A model generated the notes under the pieces. It was given only the letters and a program-made list of their open reading frames with translations, ran no database searches and had not been told where the DNA came from. From an uncultured Sphingomonadales bacterium (GTDB taxonomy: Bacteria; Pseudomonadota; Alphaproteobacteria; Sphingomonadales; Sphingomonadaceae), in NCBI GenBank assembly GCA_937863505.1, contig CALMGC010000051.1, forward strand, positions 1 to 32,961: 32,961 bases of DNA, written 5' to 3'. Made by a program: the position numbers and the translations under genes. Shown here piece by piece: positions 16,982 through 23,865 of this stretch (positions within the stretch are counted from its first letter, which is position 1; every line of letters starts with the position of its first letter).

Positions 16982-18244
16982 TTAATGAAGCGTTCCCGTC
17001 GCCTCGCCCGCCGCGCGGAACATCGCCAGCACCGTCGCGATCTGCTCGGGTGTGTGCTCGGCGCAGAGCGAGCAGCGGAGCAGGAAGGTCCCCGCCGGCG
17101 TCGCGGGCGGACGCGCCATGTTGACGTACAAGCCGCCTTCCAGAAGCGCCTGCCACATCGTCACCGCCTGTTGCTGGTCGTGGAGGATCACCGCGACGAT
17201 CGCGGACTGCGGCGTCGCCGTGCCGAGCGTGAAGCCCATTTCGGTCAGCCCCGCGTGAAGCGCGCGCGCATTGTCCCACAAGCGGCGGCGCTTGTCGTGC
17301 GCGAACATCAGCTTGCGGATCGACGCGGCGGCGGTGGCGACCACCGACGGAGGCAGCGAGGCGGTGAAGATATACGGGCGGCAGGCGAGCCGCATCACTT
17401 CGAACTTGGGATGGTTCGACACGCAGAAGCCGCCCACGGTGCCGACCGACTTGGAAAAGGTGCCGATGACGAAATCGACCTCGCCCTCCAGCCCCTGTTC
17501 CTCATACACGCCGCGCCCGTTGGGGCCGTAGAACCCCATAGAATGCGCTTCGTCGGACAGCGTCATGGCACCGTGTTTCTTCGCGACAGCAACCATTTCC
17601 GCCAGCGGCGCGACGTCGCCGAGCATCGAATATACGCCCTCGAGCACGACGAGCTTGCCCGCTTCCCTAGGCAGGCGGGACAGGCGACGATCGAGGTCCT
17701 CGACCGAATTATGGCGAAACCGCACGACCTCCGCATTGCCGAGCGCGCAGCCGTCATAAATCGACGCGTGGCTGTCCGCGTCGAGGATGATGTACTCGCC
17801 CTTGCCCGCGATCGTCGACAGGATGCCGAGGTTCGCCTGATAGCCGGTCGAGAACACCATCGCGTGCCGCGCGCCGTAGAACGCCTTTAGCGCCTCCTCC
17901 GCTTCGACATGGTCGCGAAAGGTGCCGTTGAGCATCCGGCTGCCGTTGGTGCCCGTCCCGAACCGGTCGAGCGCGTCCTTGCCCGCCCGGATCACGTCGG
18001 GGTCGAACGTCATGCCCATGTAATTGTAAGTGCCGAGCAGGATCGTCTTCCTGCCGCGGATCACCGCCTCGGTTGGCGAGGTGACCTCGTCCATGACGAT
18101 CCCGAACGGATCGCGCACCCCCGTCGCGAGCAGCGCCTCGCGCTCGGCGATGAGCGGGTCGAACTTGGAGAACAGGTCGCGCTCGGGAGCGACCGGGGCC
18201 GGGTCGAGCGTCAACGCCTCCGCTTGAAAGCCTGCCTCCGTCAT
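16982..18244 (-). CDS. spt: Serine palmitoyltransferase
   Basis: SPT condenses L-serine with palmitoyl thioester to 3-ketosphinganine, the committed step of sphingolipid synthesis. The 420-residue alpha-oxoamine synthase is almost collinear with the soluble Sphingomonas paucimobilis enzyme: LLGTYNYMGMTFDPDVI, GTGTNGSRMLNGT, the PLP-stacking histidine in LDADSHASIYDG, LSDEAHSMGF, the PLP lysine K265 in GTFSKSVGT, and VNMARPPATPAG near the C-terminus. No membrane segment is present, as in the bacterial homodimer. The start at 18244 overlaps the stop of the upstream carrier-protein gene as ATGA. The adjoining carrier protein and CerR-like gene support assignment over 2-amino-3-ketobutyrate ligase or ALA synthase. 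Confidence 0.95.
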   Translation of the reverse strand: MTEAGFQAEALTLDPAPVAPERDLFSKFDPLIAEREALLATGVRDPFGIVMDEVTSPTEAVIRGRKTILLGTYNYMGMTFDPDVIRAGKDALDRFGTGTNGSRMLNGTFRDHVEAEEALKAFYGARHAMVFSTGYQANLGILSTIAGKGEYIILDADSHASIYDGCALGNAEVVRFRHNSVEDLDRRLSRLPREAGKLVVLEGVYSMLGDVAPLAEMVAVAKKHGAMTLSDEAHSMGFYGPNGRGVYEEQGLEGEVDFVIGTFSKSVGTVGGFCVSNHPKFEVMRLACRPYIFTASLPPSVVATAAASIRKLMFAHDKRRRLWDNARALHAGLTEMGFTLGTATPQSAIVAVILHDQQQAVTMWQALLEGGLYVNMARPPATPAGTFLLRCSLCAEHTPEQIATVLAMFRAAGEATGTLH

Positions 18245-18483
18245 GCGGTGAGCTTGCCCACCGCATCGACGAGCTGGCCCACCGTCTCGATCTCCGCCTG
18301 CATGTTCATGGTAATGACGATATCGAACTCGTCCTCCACCGCCGCCACGAAGTCGAGCACGGTGAGGCTGTCCCATTCGAGGTCGCCCTGGAAGGTGGTC
18401 GCCTCGCTCAGCGCGACGCCCTTCTTGTTGAACGGCTCAATCTGGCGCGCGACGGTGTCGAAGATGTGCTGGCGGTCGGTCAT
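18241..18483 (-). CDS. Acyl carrier protein dedicated to sphingolipid synthesis
   Basis: This 80-residue acidic protein has the carrier-protein motif EWDSLTVLDF, with Ser39 as the expected phosphopantetheine site, and the downstream helix AAVEDEFDI. It differs from housekeeping AcpP, which carries ADSLDTVE, so it is a specialised carrier. Its gene overlaps spt by four bases. In Caulobacter and sphingomonads such a carrier next to spt is thought to present the palmitoyl chain to the enzyme; that role here rests on context. The ATG at 18483 has an AGGA ribosome binding site; an upstream in-frame extension to 18537 looks non-coding. Confidence 0.9.
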   Translation of the reverse strand: MTDRQHIFDTVARQIEPFNKKGVALSEATTFQGDLEWDSLTVLDFVAAVEDEFDIVITMNMQAEIETVGQLVDAVGKLTA

Positions 18484-18546
18484 GGGGAATCCTGATTGCC
18501 GGATGAATGCGGCGCGGTTGCGGCGGCGCGGCGCCACGTCCGCGCG

Positions 18547-19449
18547 CTATAGCAACCCGCGCGCGCTATACCATCGCGCGGTCTCGGTGAGCGCGTCGGG
18601 GGTGGGCGTCTCCGAGCGCCACAGCGAGGGCGGGGGTGGGCGGCGGCAGACCCAGTCGGGATGCGCCATGTAGCGGACCCGGTCGGGGGTGAGCTTCGCG
18701 CCGCTCCCCCGCGCCATGACGTCGACCGCCGCACCGAGGCGGAGCAGCGGGCGGGGGAGGGGCAGCGGCAGTACTCGCGCGCCCACCGCCGCGCCGATCG
18801 CGTGGGCGAAATCGCGGTGGTCCCAGCCTTCGGGCATACCGTCGTCGGGTTCCAGCGTGTCCCCGACCGCGATCTCCGACGTGGCGAGCGCGAGCAGGAG
18901 GCGGACCAGCTCGGGCGCATATATCCATGACGCCCGCCCGCCCGCAGGGGGGAGCGGCATCACGTGCTGCCGCGCCATCCGAAACAGGTCGAGCACGTCG
19001 GTATCGCGCGGTCCAAACACGCCCGGCGGTCGCACGATCGTCCAAGCGAGCGGAGAGCCGGTGACGACTCGCTCGGACTCCGCCTTGGACCAGCCATAAT
19101 CGGAGAGCGCGGGCTCGCGCGCGGACAGCGAGGAGACATGGACGAAGCGGCGCACACGCGCGGCTTCGGCGGCGGCGAGAACGGCGTGGGTGCCTTCGAC
19201 GTTGCCGGCCGCAAAGACGGCGCGGTCCGGGGCGCTTACGAGACCAGCGACATGGATGGCCGCATCCGCGCCCTCCACTAGGCGGACCAGCGCGTCGGCA
19301 CGGTCGAGCGCGCCCTCGACCCAGGTCACGCCCTCGCGCGGCGGCTGCGCCCGGCGGGTGAGCGCGCGGACGGTGTGACCTTCGCCGAGCGCGCGGTCGA
19401 GCAGGTGCCCACCGACGAACCCGGTCGCGCCCGTGATCGCCAGGATCAC
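18547..19449 (-). CDS. NAD-dependent epimerase/dehydratase family protein, probable ceramide reductase CerR
   Basis: This 300-residue extended short-chain dehydrogenase has the Rossmann glycine motif GATGFVGGHL (residues 7-16), the YxxxK catalytic pair as Y118 and K122 in YGWSK, and a catalytic serine region VHVSSLSA. In Caulobacter the SDR-type gene of the spt cluster, cerR, reduces the 3-keto group of oxidised ceramide; the closely linked spt and carrier protein here make the same role likely. It starts in a four-base overlap with the proB stop and lies about 60 bases upstream of the carrier-protein start, so proB, cerR, acp and spt probably share a transcript. Sugar-nucleotide epimerase activity is the main alternative. 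Confidence 0.8.
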   Translation of the reverse strand: MILAITGATGFVGGHLLDRALGEGHTVRALTRRAQPPREGVTWVEGALDRADALVRLVEGADAAIHVAGLVSAPDRAVFAAGNVEGTHAVLAAAEAARVRRFVHVSSLSAREPALSDYGWSKAESERVVTGSPLAWTIVRPPGVFGPRDTDVLDLFRMARQHVMPLPPAGGRASWIYAPELVRLLLALATSEIAVGDTLEPDDGMPEGWDHRDFAHAIGAAVGARVLPLPLPRPLLRLGAAVDVMARGSGAKLTPDRVRYMAHPDWVCRRPPPPSLWRSETPTPDALTETARWYSARGLL

Positions 19450-20546
19450 AACAGCGCCATGTGGCTGCGATGCACCAGCGCCGCTCGGGGCGCATAGCCC
19501 AGCAGCGCCGCGTGCTCATCCGAGCGACGACCGAGCAGGCGCGCGGCTTCGGCGCCGTCATACTCGCTCAGCCCGCGCGCGACCGGGCCTGTCGGGCCGG
19601 CGATCACGACCAGATCGCCGCGCGCGAACCGCCCTTCGACGCGCGTCCCCCCCGCCGCGAGCAGCGACCCGCCCCCCACCAGCGCGCGCGCCGCACCCGC
19701 GTCGATGTGGATGGTGCCCTTTGCAGTCAGCCCGCCCGCGAGCCACGCCTTGCGCGCGGGCGCGCTCCGCTCGGCGACGAACAGCGTATGGCGCGCGTCG
19801 GTCGAGAGCGGGTTGGCGGCCCGCCCCGACGCAACCGCGAGATGCGCGCCCGCCGCGTTGGCAATGCGCGCCGCGGCGACCTTCGACGCCATCCCGCCCG
19901 AGCCCATGCCCGAGGCGGAGCCGCCGGTCGCTATCGCCTCCACGCCCGCATCGACGCGCTCGACGCGAGCGATGTGAGTCGCGCCGGCGAGCGCCGGGTC
20001 GCGGTCGTACAGCCCGTCGACATCGGACAGGAGCAGCACGGCGCTCGCCCCCGCCGCCTGCGCCACCCGCGCGGCGAGCCGGTCGTTGTCGCCGAAGCGA
20101 ATCTCCTCGGTCGCCACGCTGTCATTCTCGTTAAGCACGGGGACGACGCCAAGCGAGAGCAGCCGATCGAGCGTCGCGGTCACGTTGAGATAGCGGCGGC
20201 GGTCTTCCAGATCATCGAGCGTCAGCAGCATCTGCGCGGCGGTAAGCCCCTGCGCGCCGAGCACCTCCGCCCAGACTTGCCCCAGTGCGATTTGCCCCAC
20301 CGCGGCGGCGGCTTGCGCATCCTCAAGCGTGGCGCGCCCGCCCTTCGCAAGTCCGAGCCGCCGCGCGCCGAGCGCGATCGCGCCGGAGGACACAACTGCA
20401 ACCTGCTGCCCTTCGCGTAGCCGAGCAGCGACGTTGGCGGCGACGCCCTCCAGCCACGCCCGCCGCACCGCGCCTTCGGGCTCGACGAGCAGCGCCGAGC
20501 CGATCTTGATGATCAGCCGCGGGCAGGAGGCGGGCGGAAAGAGCAA
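19446..20546 (-). CDS. proB: Glutamate 5-kinase
   Basis: ProB phosphorylates L-glutamate in the first step of proline synthesis and is usually feedback-inhibited by proline. The 366-residue protein has an amino-acid-kinase domain (IIKIGSALLV, VSSGAIALGARRLGL, VPVLNENDSVATEEIRFGDND, LLLSDVDGLYDRDP, GSGGMASKVAAARIA) and a C-terminal PUA domain starting near residue 275 (GTIHIDAGAARAL). The start seems to be TTG at 20546, since no ATG lies at the homologous position; the upstream ribosome binding site is weak. It begins seven bases after the Uma2-like gene stops, in an obgE-uma2-proB series. Confidence 0.93.
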   Translation of the reverse strand: MLFPPASCPRLIIKIGSALLVEPEGAVRRAWLEGVAANVAARLREGQQVAVVSSGAIALGARRLGLAKGGRATLEDAQAAAAVGQIALGQVWAEVLGAQGLTAAQMLLTLDDLEDRRRYLNVTATLDRLLSLGVVPVLNENDSVATEEIRFGDNDRLAARVAQAAGASAVLLLSDVDGLYDRDPALAGATHIARVERVDAGVEAIATGGSASGMGSGGMASKVAAARIANAAGAHLAVASGRAANPLSTDARHTLFVAERSAPARKAWLAGGLTAKGTIHIDAGAARALVGGGSLLAAGGTRVEGRFARGDLVVIAGPTGPVARGLSEYDGAEAARLLGRRSDEHAALLGYAPRAALVHRSHMALL

Positions 20547-20553
20547 CGTCGGT

Positions 20554-21114
20554 TCAGTCGCGCGCGAACACGTCCGCGTGCGGGATGGTGAGGTCGAGCG
20601 CGGGGATCACGATCCCGCGCGTGCCGGAGAAGATATGGTCGAGCCAACCCTCCTCCAGCCGTTCGACCGTGCGGCAGAGCTCGGCGTCGGGATCGACGAA
20701 CGCGATCGTTCGGATGGAGGGCACGCCCTTGTACTCGGCCAGCTTTTCGCCTTGGTCGAACGCGGCGGTGCCCGGCGACAAAACCTCGATAACAATGGTC
20801 GGGTCCAGCAGCGCTTTGGTCCGACGAAGATCCTCGCGCGGCGGCTGGTCGCAAAAGACGCTTACATCGGGGTAGCGTACCTGCGTATCGCTGACCTGCA
20901 CCGCAAAGTCGGAATCGTACGGGCGGCAACGGCTACCGCGAAGGCGCGTACGCAGCCAGCTGTATATGTTGCCCTTCACCCAAGAGTGCGGTTCCAAGCC
21001 ACCAACCATGGCGACGATCATGCCGTCATGAAGCTCGAACTTGCGGTCGCTGCCGAAATCCATGTTAAGGAATTCGTCGGCAGTAATTTTGCGATAAGCT
21101 GGATCGAGGCGCAT
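20554..21114 (-). CDS. Uma2 family endonuclease-like protein (DUF820, PD-(D/E)XK fold)
   Basis: This 186-residue protein belongs to the Uma2/DUF820 group, restriction-endonuclease-like proteins of largely unknown role that are abundant in cyanobacteria and scattered in other bacteria. Visible landmarks are FELHDGMIV (about residues 26-34), the aspartate of RYPDVSVF, and the catalytic-type stretch PTIVIEVLSPGT followed by DQGEKLAEYKG with its lysine. All nuclease positions appear present. Its codon use is less G/C-biased than obgE and proB, and it is set between these two genes that are usually adjacent, so it is probably an insertion into the operon. Transposon-associated function has been proposed for some members; no transposon ends were seen. 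Confidence 0.85.
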   Translation of the reverse strand: MRLDPAYRKITADEFLNMDFGSDRKFELHDGMIVAMVGGLEPHSWVKGNIYSWLRTRLRGSRCRPYDSDFAVQVSDTQVRYPDVSVFCDQPPREDLRRTKALLDPTIVIEVLSPGTAAFDQGEKLAEYKGVPSIRTIAFVDPDAELCRTVERLEEGWLDHIFSGTRGIVIPALDLTIPHADVFARD

Positions 21115-21129
21115 GGCCCCCTTTTATAC

Positions 21130-22176
21130 CTAAACCGGCGACCACTCCACCTCGTCCTCGCCGTCATCGTCCTTGCCCACGACGATTGCCGCCTCGCCGA
21201 TCGCGTCGAGCAGTCGGTCGAGCGCCCAGTCGACGCCGGTGCCCGCCGCCGCGGAGACCGGGATCACCTCCGCCCCGCTCGCCTCTTCCAGCTCGCCGAC
21301 CAGCGCGGCGATCAGCTCGTCGTCGAGCGTGTCGATCTTGTTGAGCGCGACCACCTGCGGCTTGTCGTCCAGCCCCGCGCCGTACGCGGCGAGTTCGTCG
21401 CGGACGATGCGGTAGCTCTCGCCCACATCCGCGTCCCCCGCATCTACAAGGTGAAGCAGCACCCGGCACCGCTCGATATGGCCGAGAAAGCGGTCGCCGA
21501 TGCCGGCGCCCTCCGCCGCGCCCTCGATCAGGCCGGGGATGTCGGCGAGCACGAACTCGCGCGCGTGGTGGCGCACGACGCCGAGCTGCGGGCGGGTGGT
21601 GGTAAAGGCGTAGGCGCCGACTTTCGCCTGCGCGTTGGTTACCGCGTTGAGGAACGTGCTCTTGCCCGCGTTGGGTAACCCGACCAGCCCGGCGTCGGCG
21701 AGCAGCTTGAGGCGCAGCCACACCCACGCCTCCTCGCTCGGCCAGCCGGTGCCGTGCTGGCGCGGCGCGCGGTTGGTGGAGGTCTTGTAGCTCGCATTGC
21801 CGCGCCCGCCGTCGCCGCCTCGCAGGAACACCTCGCGCTGGCCGGGGGCGGTGAAGTCGAGCAGCACCTCCTCGCGGTCCTCGTCCAGCACCTGCGTGCC
21901 GACCGGCACCTGGATGACGCGATCGTCCCCGCCGCCGCCGGTGCGGTTCGCGCCCGCGCCGCCGCTGCCCCTCGGCGCGCGGAAATGCTGGGTGTAGCGA
22001 AAGTCGATCAGCGTGTTGAGGCCGGGCACCGCCTCGAAAACGATATCGCCGCCTTTGCCGCCGTTGCCGCCGTCGGGGCCGCCATATTCGACGAACTTCT
22101 CGCGCCGGAACGACACCGCGCCGGGGCCGCCCGCGCCGGAGCTGACGTAGATCTTTGCCTGGTCGAGAAAGTGCAT
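21130..22176 (-). CDS. obgE: Obg family GTPase (CgtA)
   Basis: ObgE is an essential ribosome-associated GTPase acting in large-subunit assembly and stress response. The 348-residue protein has the glycine-rich Obg fold (MHFLDQAKIYVSSGAGGPGAV through GGNGGKGGDIVFEA), then a G domain with GLPNAGKST, the G3 motif ADIPGLIEGAAEG, NKID in LNKIDTL and the terminal G5 region ending VSAAAGTGVDWALD. The short acidic C-terminus (DDDGEDEVEWSPV) is typical of alphaproteobacteria. It heads the minus-strand series running to spt and is divergent from the PYP gene across a gap of about 350 bases. Confidence 0.96.
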   Translation of the reverse strand: MHFLDQAKIYVSSGAGGPGAVSFRREKFVEYGGPDGGNGGKGGDIVFEAVPGLNTLIDFRYTQHFRAPRGSGGAGANRTGGGGDDRVIQVPVGTQVLDEDREEVLLDFTAPGQREVFLRGGDGGRGNASYKTSTNRAPRQHGTGWPSEEAWVWLRLKLLADAGLVGLPNAGKSTFLNAVTNAQAKVGAYAFTTTRPQLGVVRHHAREFVLADIPGLIEGAAEGAGIGDRFLGHIERCRVLLHLVDAGDADVGESYRIVRDELAAYGAGLDDKPQVVALNKIDTLDDELIAALVGELEEASGAEVIPVSAAAGTGVDWALDRLLDAIGEAAIVVGKDDDGEDEVEWSPV

Positions 22177-22218
22177 GGCGCGCCGTATCGGTTTAGCGGA
22201 GCTAAAGCGAGGCTCGGC

Positions 22219-22331
22219 GAGTGTCGGGCCGGTCGTCCCCCGGACGACCTGAAACAGCCGGGGGCTGTTTCACCCGACACTCCCGGCCAGCGGCGTCCCA
22301 GCGCCGTCTGACGACGCGGGCTTTGCCCGCG
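22219..22331. repeat. Three-way-junction inverted repeat plus following hairpins upstream of PYP
   Basis: An outer ten-base-pair stem (22219-22228 with 22273-22282, GAGTGTCGGG/CCCGACACTC) encloses two perfect hairpins: 22231-22236 with 22244-22249 (GGTCGT/ACGACC) and 22250-22259 with 22263-22272 (TGAAACAGCC/GGCTGTTTCA). Two more hairpins follow, 22291-22295 with 22302-22306 and 22315-22321 with 22325-22331 (CGCGGGC-TTT-GCCCGCG). The whole can fold as a Y- or clover-like structure in DNA or in RNA of either strand. It lies in the gap of about 350 bases between obgE and pyp, which holds no gene. I recall related TGAAACAG-containing palindromes in other sphingomonads, so it may be a dispersed repeat. 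Confidence 0.8.
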
Positions 22332-22525
22332 GCGCGCCTGCCAAGCGGATCGCGATTTCTCTATTCGTCGAACCCGGTCCCGAACCCGCGCCGTCGTTAC
22401 CGTTTTTCAACGCACGACCGCCTAGGACCTCCGGCAGCAGGGCGGCACGACCGAATCGGCGTTCTGCCTTGCCTTGTCAGTACCGACCCGCCCCTGCGCG
22501 GAACCGAGCTCAAGGACTTGCACGC

Positions 22526-22900
22526 ATGGAAGTGATCAAATTCGGATCGGACGACCTGGAGAACAGGCTGGCCACGGACCCGTCGCGCGCCGAGCTGCTG
22601 CCGTTCGGGGCCATCATGGTCAACCAGCAGGGTGACGTGATCCGCTACAACCACGTCGAGTCGGGGATCAGCGGGCGCAACCCGGGCGACGTGGTCGGCA
22701 AGAACTTCTTCAACGACGTCGCCCCGTGCGCGAAAGGGCAGGCGTTTTATAATCACTTCTTCCGCGCCGTCGCCGACGGCCATGTCAACACCATGTTCGA
22801 CTACCAGTTCGACTACAAGATGCAGGCGACCAACGTACGCATCCACATGAAATCCGCCGATGCCGCCCGCGGCATCTGGATCTTCATCAAGCGCGTCTGA
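22526..22900 (+). CDS. pyp: Photoactive yellow protein (PYP)
   Basis: PYP is a small soluble PAS-domain blue-light receptor that binds p-coumaric acid as a thioester on a cysteine and undergoes a trans-cis photocycle. This 124-residue protein aligns along its whole length with Halorhodospira PYP (125 residues). The opening FGSDDLEN and the core GKNFFNDVAPC are conserved. Chromophore residues are all kept by position: Y41 (Y42), E45 (E46), S49 for T50, R51 (R52) and C68 (C69), as is the FDYQFDYKM strand, and the protein ends IFIKRV. The AAGGA site at 22512-22516 is well spaced to ATG 22526. The gene is first of three on the plus strand and faces the ligase that should activate its chromophore. 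Confidence 0.96.
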   Translation: MEVIKFGSDDLENRLATDPSRAELLPFGAIMVNQQGDVIRYNHVESGISGRNPGDVVGKNFFNDVAPCAKGQAFYNHFFRAVADGHVNTMFDYQFDYKMQATNVRIHMKSADAARGIWIFIKRV

Positions 22901-22928
22901 GCGTGCCGCCTCTCTGGAGATCGAAGCA

Positions 22929-23306
22929 ATGAAAGAGACACCTATCGAGAGGGCGGGCGATTACGACTCCGACCTGTTCTCGCCCGAGGAGTTGGAGATG
23001 ATGCACGGCGCGCAGGGCGTGACGGAAGAAGCGGACTTGCACCACGACGCGGTCGAGTTGCAGCGGCAATACGCCGCGCTCGCGCGCATGGTGGCGGAGG
23101 GCGGCGAGCGCGAGCGGCAGCTGCGCGCGCTGGTCAACGAGCTGAGCCTCCTCGCCAAGGCGAACGAGCAGCAGCGTTCCTATCACGAGCAGACGCAGAA
23201 CCTCGCCCGGCTGGTGCTGGCGAGCAGCGAGCGCGAGCTCCACCTCCAGCAATGTCTGGAGGCGGTCCGCAACGTCGCGTTGACGCGCGTCCGCAACATC
23301 GTCTGA
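22929..23306 (+). CDS. Coiled-coil protein of PYP locus, unknown function
   Basis: A 125-residue protein starts 28 bases after the PYP stop with a GGAG site upstream of ATG 22929. It has an acidic N-terminal segment (DYDSDLFSPEELEMM, about residues 11-25) and then an almost unbroken amphipathic helix from about residue 40 to the end, rich in Glu, Gln, Arg and Leu with heptad-like spacing (ERERQLRALVNELSLLAK). There is no signal peptide, membrane segment or known enzymatic motif. I do not recognise the family. Position and spacing suggest co-transcription with PYP, so it is a candidate signalling partner or scaffold; this is inference. Confidence 0.8.
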   Translation: MKETPIERAGDYDSDLFSPEELEMMHGAQGVTEEADLHHDAVELQRQYAALARMVAEGGERERQLRALVNELSLLAKANEQQRSYHEQTQNLARLVLASSERELHLQQCLEAVRNVALTRVRNIV

Positions 23307-23319
23307 GCCGAGCGACCCC

Positions 23320-23829
23320 ATGCAGACTGCGACCCAAGCCGCCGCTTCGCCCTTCCGCGAGCTGCGCCACCTCGACCAGCAAGCGCAGGACCGGCTCGCC
23401 GACCTCGGTGCGACACTCGCGCCGATGCAGGCGCTGAAGCGCACCGGGCGTCGCCCGTTGCTGTTCAACGGCACCACCGTCGCGACGATGTGCGGGGTCA
23501 CCCCGGCGCTGCCCTTCTGGTACGAGTTGAACGTCCACCGGACGGTGATCGGCAGCTATGTCAGCGACATCCGGCTGTTCCACAAATCCCCCGACCTCCA
23601 CGACCTGTTCTGGGTCGAGGAGCATGACGAGCTGGAAGCCGTGGTCAGCTATCTCGAACGCTACGACCCGGCGGGGGACGTCGGCGTACCGCGCGAGATG
23701 ACGACGCGCGCAGGCTCGCCGGCGGAGCTGGCGCTGTGGACGGCGCGGTTGCAGATGCAGGTCGATGCGATCACGCAGCACTACCGCGCGCTGGCGGGCG
23801 AGCTGTTGCACACGCTCACCAAGGGGTAA
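23320..23829 (+). CDS. Conserved-looking protein of PYP locus, no recognised family
   Basis: This 169-residue soluble protein starts 13 bases after the coiled-coil gene and ends inside a terminator stem. N- and C-terminal parts look helical (RELRHLDQQAQDRLADLG; WTARLQMQVDAITQHY). The middle, about residues 45-110, is aromatic and hydrophobic, with PFWYELNVHRT, SYVSDIRLFHK and DLFWVEEHDELEAVV. This pattern suggests a compact alpha/beta ligand- or partner-binding domain. No catalytic signature or membrane segment was found and I cannot name a family. It is third in the PYP operon, so a role downstream of light sensing is a reasonable guess. Confidence 0.8.
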   Translation: MQTATQAAASPFRELRHLDQQAQDRLADLGATLAPMQALKRTGRRPLLFNGTTVATMCGVTPALPFWYELNVHRTVIGSYVSDIRLFHKSPDLHDLFWVEEHDELEAVVSYLERYDPAGDVGVPREMTTRAGSPAELALWTARLQMQVDAITQHYRALAGELLHTLTKG

Positions 23830-23865
23830 GGCGCACTCCTCTCCTTGGTGGGGAGGAGCCTTACC
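23825..23865. terminator. Shared palindromic terminator of the PYP operon and the facing ligase gene
   Basis: The outer stem GGTAAGGC (23825-23832) pairs with GCCTTACC (23858-23865), and inside it TCCTCTCC (23837-23844) pairs with GGGGAGGA (23850-23857) with one G-U pair around a short loop. The plus-strand stop TAA (23827-23829) and the minus-strand stop (23861-23863) sit at mirror positions in the outer stem. It should act in both directions, though no long T tract is seen. Confidence 0.75.

Noticed and set aside
22500-22525. General-stress sigma factor promoter (GGAAC element) in front of pyp
   Set aside because: GGAAC occurs near 22499-22505 but no CGTT follows at the needed distance, and it is too close to the start codon.
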